DNA of 9,681 nucleotides from positions 1-9,681 of the forward strand of contig JAAYCC010000015.1 in assembly GCA_012729875.1 (NCBI GenBank), written 5' to 3'. Below the pieces are notes generated by a model. That model was not told where the DNA came from. It saw only the letters and a list, made by a program, of their open reading frames with translations, and ran no database searches. Source of the DNA: Clostridiales bacterium (GTDB lineage: Bacteria; Bacillota; Clostridia; Oscillospirales; Oscillospiraceae). A program made the translations under genes and the position numbers. Position 1 is the first letter of the stretch, and each line of letters opens with the position of its first letter. Shown one piece after another: positions 6,037-9,681 of this stretch.

Positions 6037-7203
6037 TTAAAGTACGCGGACACGGATAACGTCGTCCATCTTCCTGATAGTTTCGGGTATGGCATCGCCA
6101 ATCGGAGAATCGATGTCTATGATGGTATAGGCATAGTCGCCGCGCTGCTTATTGATCATGTGGGCTACGTTCAGCTCTGCATCGCCGATCAAATCGAGGA
6201 AGTGGTGAAGCATACGCGGAACGTTTTTGTGGAGTATGCATACCCGGCACACGCCCATCCTGTCAAGTGTCGCACATGGAAGATTAACGGAATTTGTGAT
6301 GTTTCCATTGAGAAGATAGTCCCGAGCCTCACGGGCTGCCATAACGGCACATTTTTCCTCGCTCTCGGGAGTGGAGGCGCCAAGATGAGGCATAGGAATC
6401 ACGTTTGGCGCATTTGCGGTAATCGCATTTGGGAAGTCTGTGACGTATCGTGCGACCTTAGCCGTATCTATTGCGTCCATAAGGTCCTCATCACAGACAA
6501 GCTCGCCGCGCGCCAGATTGATGATGCGCACGCCGTCCTTCATCTTTTCAAAGGCTTCCTTGTTCAGCATGTGGTGAGTCTGATCCTTGATGTAGGGAAC
6601 GTGGAGTGTAATATAGTCACAGTTGCGGTAAATCGTATCAATGTCGGTGGCATGGATCACGCTGCGAGAGAGATCCCATGCGGCGTCGACGGACAAATAC
6701 GGGTCGTAGCCGTAAACGTCCATACCCAGCTCCACAGCGGTGTTGGCGATCTTCGCGCCGATAGCGCCGAGTCCTATAACGCCCAGAACTTTACCGGCAA
6801 TTTCCGGACCTGTAAACGCAGACTTGCCCTTTTCGACCATAGCGGGGATTTCGTCGCCCTTGTCGGCAATGCTCTTTACCCACTCTATACCGCCGGCAAC
6901 ATCGCGGGAGGCCACAAGCAGGGCGCATATGACAAGCTCCTTGACAGCCTCGGAATTGGCTCCGGGGGTGTTGAAGACCACTATTCCCTTTTCGGCACAG
7001 CGGTCTACGGGGATGTTATTGGTTCCGGCGCCGGCTCTTGCTATGCAAAGAAGGTTGCCGTCAAACTCCATGTCGTGCATTTTCGCGCTGCGGACTAGAA
7101 TTGCATCCGGGCTCTGCGCCTCGTTGTCTAATTCTATTCCCGCGCCCTTTATGATATCAAGGCCGGTCTGGGCAATTTTATTTAGAGTTTTAACCTTGTA
7201 CAT
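6037..7203 (-). CDS. serA: D-3-phosphoglycerate dehydrogenase with C-terminal ACT domain
   Basis: It catalyses NAD-dependent oxidation of 3-phosphoglycerate to 3-phosphohydroxypyruvate, the first committed step of serine synthesis, in the cytosol. From the chosen start it has 388 residues. The nucleotide-binding GLGAIG is at 144-149, with Asp167 at the end of the second strand favouring NAD over NADP. The catalytic Arg232 (LARGEL) and His273 (MPHLGAST) are present. Residues about 316-388 form a single ACT domain, the usual serine-feedback site. The family's catalytic Glu in DVFxxEP aligns with Ala260 (TDFPNA), which is unusual. The ATG at 7201-7203 is chosen: GAGGTGG at 7207-7213 is its SD, and the longer frame would need a TTG start at 7213-7215 that sits on that SD. 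It overlaps the end of serC by 14 nt, implying translational coupling, and ends at a strong terminator. The short length matches the clostridial-type enzyme, without the extra intervening domain of long SerA forms. Confidence 0.94.
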   Translation of the reverse strand: MYKVKTLNKIAQTGLDIIKGAGIELDNEAQSPDAILVRSAKMHDMEFDGNLLCIARAGAGTNNIPVDRCAEKGIVVFNTPGANSEAVKELVICALLVASRDVAGGIEWVKSIADKGDEIPAMVEKGKSAFTGPEIAGKVLGVIGLGAIGAKIANTAVELGMDVYGYDPYLSVDAAWDLSRSVIHATDIDTIYRNCDYITLHVPYIKDQTHHMLNKEAFEKMKDGVRIINLARGELVCDEDLMDAIDTAKVARYVTDFPNAITANAPNVIPMPHLGASTPESEEKCAVMAAREARDYLLNGNITNSVNLPCATLDRMGVCRVCILHKNVPRMLHHFLDLIGDAELNVAHMINKQRGDYAYTIIDIDSPIGDAIPETIRKMDDVIRVRVL

Positions 7204-8290
7204 TTGCCACCTCAAACTCTTTCATAAACTCGACGAGCTTCTTTACGCCCTCCATAGGCTGTGCGTTGTAAATAGAGGCGCGCATACCGCCGACGAGACG
7301 GTGACCCTTTAGGTTGGTGAAGCCCTTGGCTGTCGCCGCCTTTACGAATTCGGCGTCCTTTTCGTCGCTCCCTGTGCGGAAGGTCACGTTCATGTCACTG
7401 CGGGAGTCCTTTTCGGCGGTCGCGTTAAAGAGCTTGCTCTCGTCCAGAAAGTCGTAGATAAGCTTTGCCTTTTCGCTCTTTATTTTCTCCATGCCGTTGA
7501 CTCCGCCCTGCTTCTCAAGCCAGTCAAGGACCAGTCCGAGAATGTAGATATTCCAGCAGGGGGGCGTGTTATACATTGAGTCCTTTTCAATCATGCGCTT
7601 ATAGCTCATCATGAGAGGCGTGCAGGCCATCTCGCGTCCGGCAAGCCCCTTGTCCATGATCACAACGGTCAGACCGGCGGGAGCCATATTTTTCTGTGCT
7701 CCGGCAAAAATAACGCCGTATTTGGAAACGTCGACAGGTTTGGACAGGATATTCGAGGACATATCGCAGCAGAGAGGGACATTTCCCGTTTCAGGGACAT
7801 ACTTCCACTCGGTTCCGAAAATAGTGTTGTTTGCACAATAATAAAAGTATGCCGCCTCGGGATCCAGTGAAAGCTCGGACTGAGCGGGAATGTAGCTATA
7901 GTTTTTGTCCTCAGAGGAAGCCGCGATGTTGACGGTACCGAATTTTTTTGCTTCCTTTGTGGCTATGCTGGAGAAGTTGCCGGTCACGACATAGTCGGCC
8001 TTGCCCTTACCCAGCTCTCCCATGAGGTTCATGGGTATCATTGAAAACTGGAGCGACGCGCCGCCCTGCAGTAATAGCACCTCGTGAGTATCGGGGACGG
8101 AGAGCGCTTTTTTCATTTTCTCCTTGGTACCCGCATGAATCTCCATGAAGGCTTTACTTCGATGGCTCATCTCCATGACGGACGTGCCTGTACCGCCGTA
8201 GTTGAGTATGTCACGTCCCGCAATCTCGAGGACCTCGGCAGGAAGAGCGGACGGGCCTGCGGAAAAATTGAAGACTTCTTCTCTTTTCAT
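7190..8290 (-). CDS. serC: Phosphoserine aminotransferase
   Basis: This is a PLP-dependent, class V-fold aminotransferase that converts 3-phosphohydroxypyruvate plus glutamate to phosphoserine and 2-oxoglutarate, directly after SerA in the pathway. From the chosen start it has 366 residues, close to the family norm. Visible signatures are the N-terminal FNFSAGPSALP (7-17), SHRS (42-45) of the phosphate-binding region, LQGGAS (74-79), the PLP lysine in AGAQKN (Lys200), and the C-terminal GHRLVGGMRASIYNA (329-343) bearing substrate-phosphate arginines. The ATG at 8288-8290 is preferred over the in-frame ATG at 8303-8305, because the latter lies on the GGAGG SD (8299-8303), which is 8 nt from the chosen start. 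Its 3' end overlaps serA. No serB is adjacent, so phosphoserine phosphatase must be encoded elsewhere. Confidence 0.96.
   Translation of the reverse strand: MKREEVFNFSAGPSALPAEVLEIAGRDILNYGGTGTSVMEMSHRSKAFMEIHAGTKEKMKKALSVPDTHEVLLLQGGASLQFSMIPMNLMGELGKGKADYVVTGNFSSIATKEAKKFGTVNIAASSEDKNYSYIPAQSELSLDPEAAYFYYCANNTIFGTEWKYVPETGNVPLCCDMSSNILSKPVDVSKYGVIFAGAQKNMAPAGLTVVIMDKGLAGREMACTPLMMSYKRMIEKDSMYNTPPCWNIYILGLVLDWLEKQGGVNGMEKIKSEKAKLIYDFLDESKLFNATAEKDSRSDMNVTFRTGSDEKDAEFVKAATAKGFTNLKGHRLVGGMRASIYNAQPMEGVKKLVEFMKEFEVANVQG
7207..7213 (-). promoter_or_regulatory. serA ribosome binding site within the end of serC
   Basis: The minus strand reads GAGGTGG, with GAGG placed 6 nt before the serA ATG at 7201-7203. 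It lies inside the last serC codons, so ribosomes finishing serC cover it; this supports coupled translation and rules against the TTG at 7213-7215 as the start. Confidence 0.75.
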
Positions 8291-8298
8291 CGTAAAAA

Positions 8299-8303
8299 CC
8301 TCC
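8299..8303 (-). promoter_or_regulatory. Ribosome binding site that decides the serC start
   Basis: GGAGG on the minus strand, 8 nt before the ATG at 8288-8290. An upstream in-frame ATG (8303-8305) overlaps this SD and has no SD of its own, so it is rejected as the start. Confidence 0.8.
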
Positions 8304-8348
8304 ATAAGTTATTAAAATTCTAAACTTAGTTAAAATTTTGATAATCCA

Positions 8349-8377
8349 ATTATAAGCAAGACTTACTGTAAAGTCAA
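8349..8377 (-). promoter_or_regulatory. Sigma-A promoter of the serC-serA operon, overlapping the mtaB stop codon
   Basis: The -35 box TTGACT (8372-8377), a 17-nt spacer and a consensus -10 TATAAT (8349-8354) make the best promoter match in the window. The TGA stop of mtaB (8374-8376) lies inside the -35 box. Predicted start is near 8342, leaving an AT-rich leader of about 52 nt, too short for a T-box. A dyad, GACTT-6nt-AAGTC (8360-8375), spans the -35 and the first part of the spacer and could be an operator. Confidence 0.82.
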
Positions 8378-9660
8378 ACAACTTTACCTACAAGCATTTT
8401 GTCAAAATAGCTAATAATTTCGACATTTTCTACAAGTTTGCGATGCTGTCCACCGTCGACACACACCTGAGTGTAGTTGGGTGCGTGACCTATGGACTTT
8501 CCGTCGCGCTCGGTTTCAAAAAGCACAGGCAGTACCTTTCCAACGCAGCTCATGAGGTACTCTCTCTCCATCTCATCGGCCACAGTCTGAGCCTGTAGAG
8601 CGCGCGCAGCTTTTACCGCGCGGCTCAGCTGCTTGGGCATCTGCGCCGCTTTTGTCCCCATCCGCACCGAATACGGGAAAATGTGCATTGATGAAAAGCT
8701 GCATTTTCTTATGAACCTAAGCGTCTCCTCGTGCTGCTCGTCGGACTCGCCCGGAAATCCCACAATGAGGTCGGCGGTTATCCCGCAGCCGGGAAAATAC
8801 TCCCGCAGGAGCATAACGGCTTCATAGAAGCGCTCAGTATCATATTTCCTGTTCATAGCCGAGAGTATACCGTCACAGCCGCTCTGCAGCGACAGGTGGA
8901 AGTGGTTGCAGACCTTCCCGGAGGCGGCAAGTCTCTTACAGAAGTCCTCAGTTATAACGGTTGGCTCCAAGGAGCCTAGACGTATTCGCATATCTCCGGC
9001 GGTCTCCGCAATCGCTTCAACGGCGTCGGCCAGAGTTTTTGCGGGCGCCAGGTCGCGCCCGTAGGAGGCAATCTCAATACCTGTGACAACGAGTTCGCGG
9101 TAGCCCTCCGAAGCAAGCGCCTCAGTCTGTGCGGCGCATGACTCAAGCGGCAGAGAGCGTAGGCGGCCTCGTGTATAGGGTATGATACAGTAGGTGCAAA
9201 AGTTCACGCAGCCGTCCTGTATTTTCAACATGGCGCGGGTGCGGCCGCCGACAGCGCCGCCCGGAAGCTCCTCGAAAGCGCGGCGGGCAAAGGGGTCGTC
9301 GACATAGCTGTAAAAGCGCCTGTCGCCAAGCGCTCTCATTATGTCGTCAATAAAGCGCTTTTTGTCGCCGCTGCCGTGGACAACATCAGCACCCAGCTCC
9401 GCCGCATCCCCGGGCGAAAGCTGGGAAAAGCAGCCGCAGACGGCGCAGACGGCGTTGGGGTTCTCGCTTTTCAGCCTGCGTACCGCCTGTCTGGACTTGC
9501 GGCCGCTCTCCGCTGTGACAGCACAGGTATTTATTATTATCAGATCGGCCCCTTCGCATTCGTCTGCGGGTAAAAACCCGTTGTCGGCGAGTATAGCTTC
9601 TATAGCCTGGGTCTCAAATTGATTCACCTTACAGCCCAGGGTCGTTATGGCATATCTCAT
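8374..9660 (-). CDS. mtaB: tRNA methylthiotransferase, MtaB type (radical SAM)
   Basis: It probably adds a methylthio group to t6A at position 37 of ANN-decoding tRNAs (giving ms2t6A), using two [4Fe-4S] clusters and SAM. The 428 residues show the N-terminal UPF0004 domain with cluster cysteines Cys10 (TLGCKVNQFET, an MtaB-type signature), Cys46 (NTCAVT) and Cys77 (CGCFSQ). The radical-SAM motif CxxxCxxC follows at Cys151, Cys155 and Cys158, then an elongator-like half with LSLQSGCD (256-263) and DLIVGFPGE (297-305), and a C-terminal TRAM-like region from about 365. MiaB and RimO are alternatives in the same family, but the N-terminal motif favours MtaB. The start at 9658-9660 has AAGGTGA (9665-9671) as SD. 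No terminator is visible between its stop and serC, so some transcripts may read into serC-serA. Its own promoter is beyond the window. Confidence 0.93.
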   Translation of the reverse strand: MRYAITTLGCKVNQFETQAIEAILADNGFLPADECEGADLIIINTCAVTAESGRKSRQAVRRLKSENPNAVCAVCGCFSQLSPGDAAELGADVVHGSGDKKRFIDDIMRALGDRRFYSYVDDPFARRAFEELPGGAVGGRTRAMLKIQDGCVNFCTYCIIPYTRGRLRSLPLESCAAQTEALASEGYRELVVTGIEIASYGRDLAPAKTLADAVEAIAETAGDMRIRLGSLEPTVITEDFCKRLAASGKVCNHFHLSLQSGCDGILSAMNRKYDTERFYEAVMLLREYFPGCGITADLIVGFPGESDEQHEETLRFIRKCSFSSMHIFPYSVRMGTKAAQMPKQLSRAVKAARALQAQTVADEMEREYLMSCVGKVLPVLFETERDGKSIGHAPNYTQVCVDGGQHRKLVENVEIISYFDKMLVGKVV

Positions 9661-9681
9661 GGTATCACCTTGTTTTTACTA

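Noticed and set aside
6160..7098. Open frame of 312 codons on the plus strand opposite serA
   Set aside because: It is antisense to a clear SerA with conserved motifs, and no recognisable domain is visible. It is a reverse-strand shadow of codon usage.
8291..8342. T-box or serine-responsive riboswitch in the serC leader
   Set aside because: The leader is only about 52 nt from the predicted transcription start, is AT-rich, and has no T-box sequence or terminator/antiterminator pair.
1..9681. A novel defence, mobile or biosynthetic gene cluster
   Set aside because: All main genes belong to recognisable housekeeping or cell-envelope families in separate transcription units. No transposase, integrase, toxin-antitoxin, nuclease or biosynthetic genes are visible.

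Overview
The window looks like a chromosomal stretch from a Gram-positive, anaerobic-type Firmicute of the class Clostridia, possibly an Oscillospiraceae-like gut bacterium. This is inferred from strong GGAGG-type ribosome binding sites, sigma-A promoters of TTGAxx-17-TAtaaT type (several with a TGn extension), SLH-anchored surface architecture, a clostridial-style serC-serA pair with a short ACT-domain SerA, and an MtaB-type tRNA methylthiotransferase. No phage, plasmid, CRISPR, IS or RNA gene is visible. Every supported gene lies on the minus strand, so transcription runs from right to left.

Layout in transcription order: (1) 9660-8374, mtaB, a radical-SAM tRNA methylthiotransferase. No terminator is seen behind it. 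(2) 8290-7190 and 7203-6037, serC and serA, which overlap by 14 nt. They have their own near-consensus promoter, whose -35 box overlaps the mtaB stop codon, and end at a strong terminator (5991-6019). They encode the first two steps of serine synthesis from 3-phosphoglycerate; no serB is present in the window. (3) 5877-2893, a 994-residue secreted cell-wall protein: signal peptide, beta-rich N-terminal part, NlpC/P60-like cysteine peptidase, two chitobiase-type C-terminal domains, an InlB-B-like repeat, and three SLH modules with an SH3b domain between the first and second. It has its own promoter and terminator. (4) 2729-261, a P-type cation ATPase resembling the CtpE-like branch, also with its own promoter and terminator. 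(5) 100-17, a 27-codon ORF behind a strong promoter and a strong Shine-Dalgarno sequence at the left edge.

The genes form four or five independent transcription units of mainly housekeeping or cell-envelope character, and I see no defence island or obvious new multi-gene system. The points most worth a second look are the SLH/SH3b/peptidase architecture, three TATGTAA motifs spaced exactly 25 bp apart across that gene's promoter, the loss of the usual acidic catalytic partner in SerA (Ala260), the missing SERCA-type M6 ligands in the ATPase, and the well-expressed-looking micro-ORF. Intergenic gaps are all under 300 bases and are almost fully explained by terminators, promoters and leaders.
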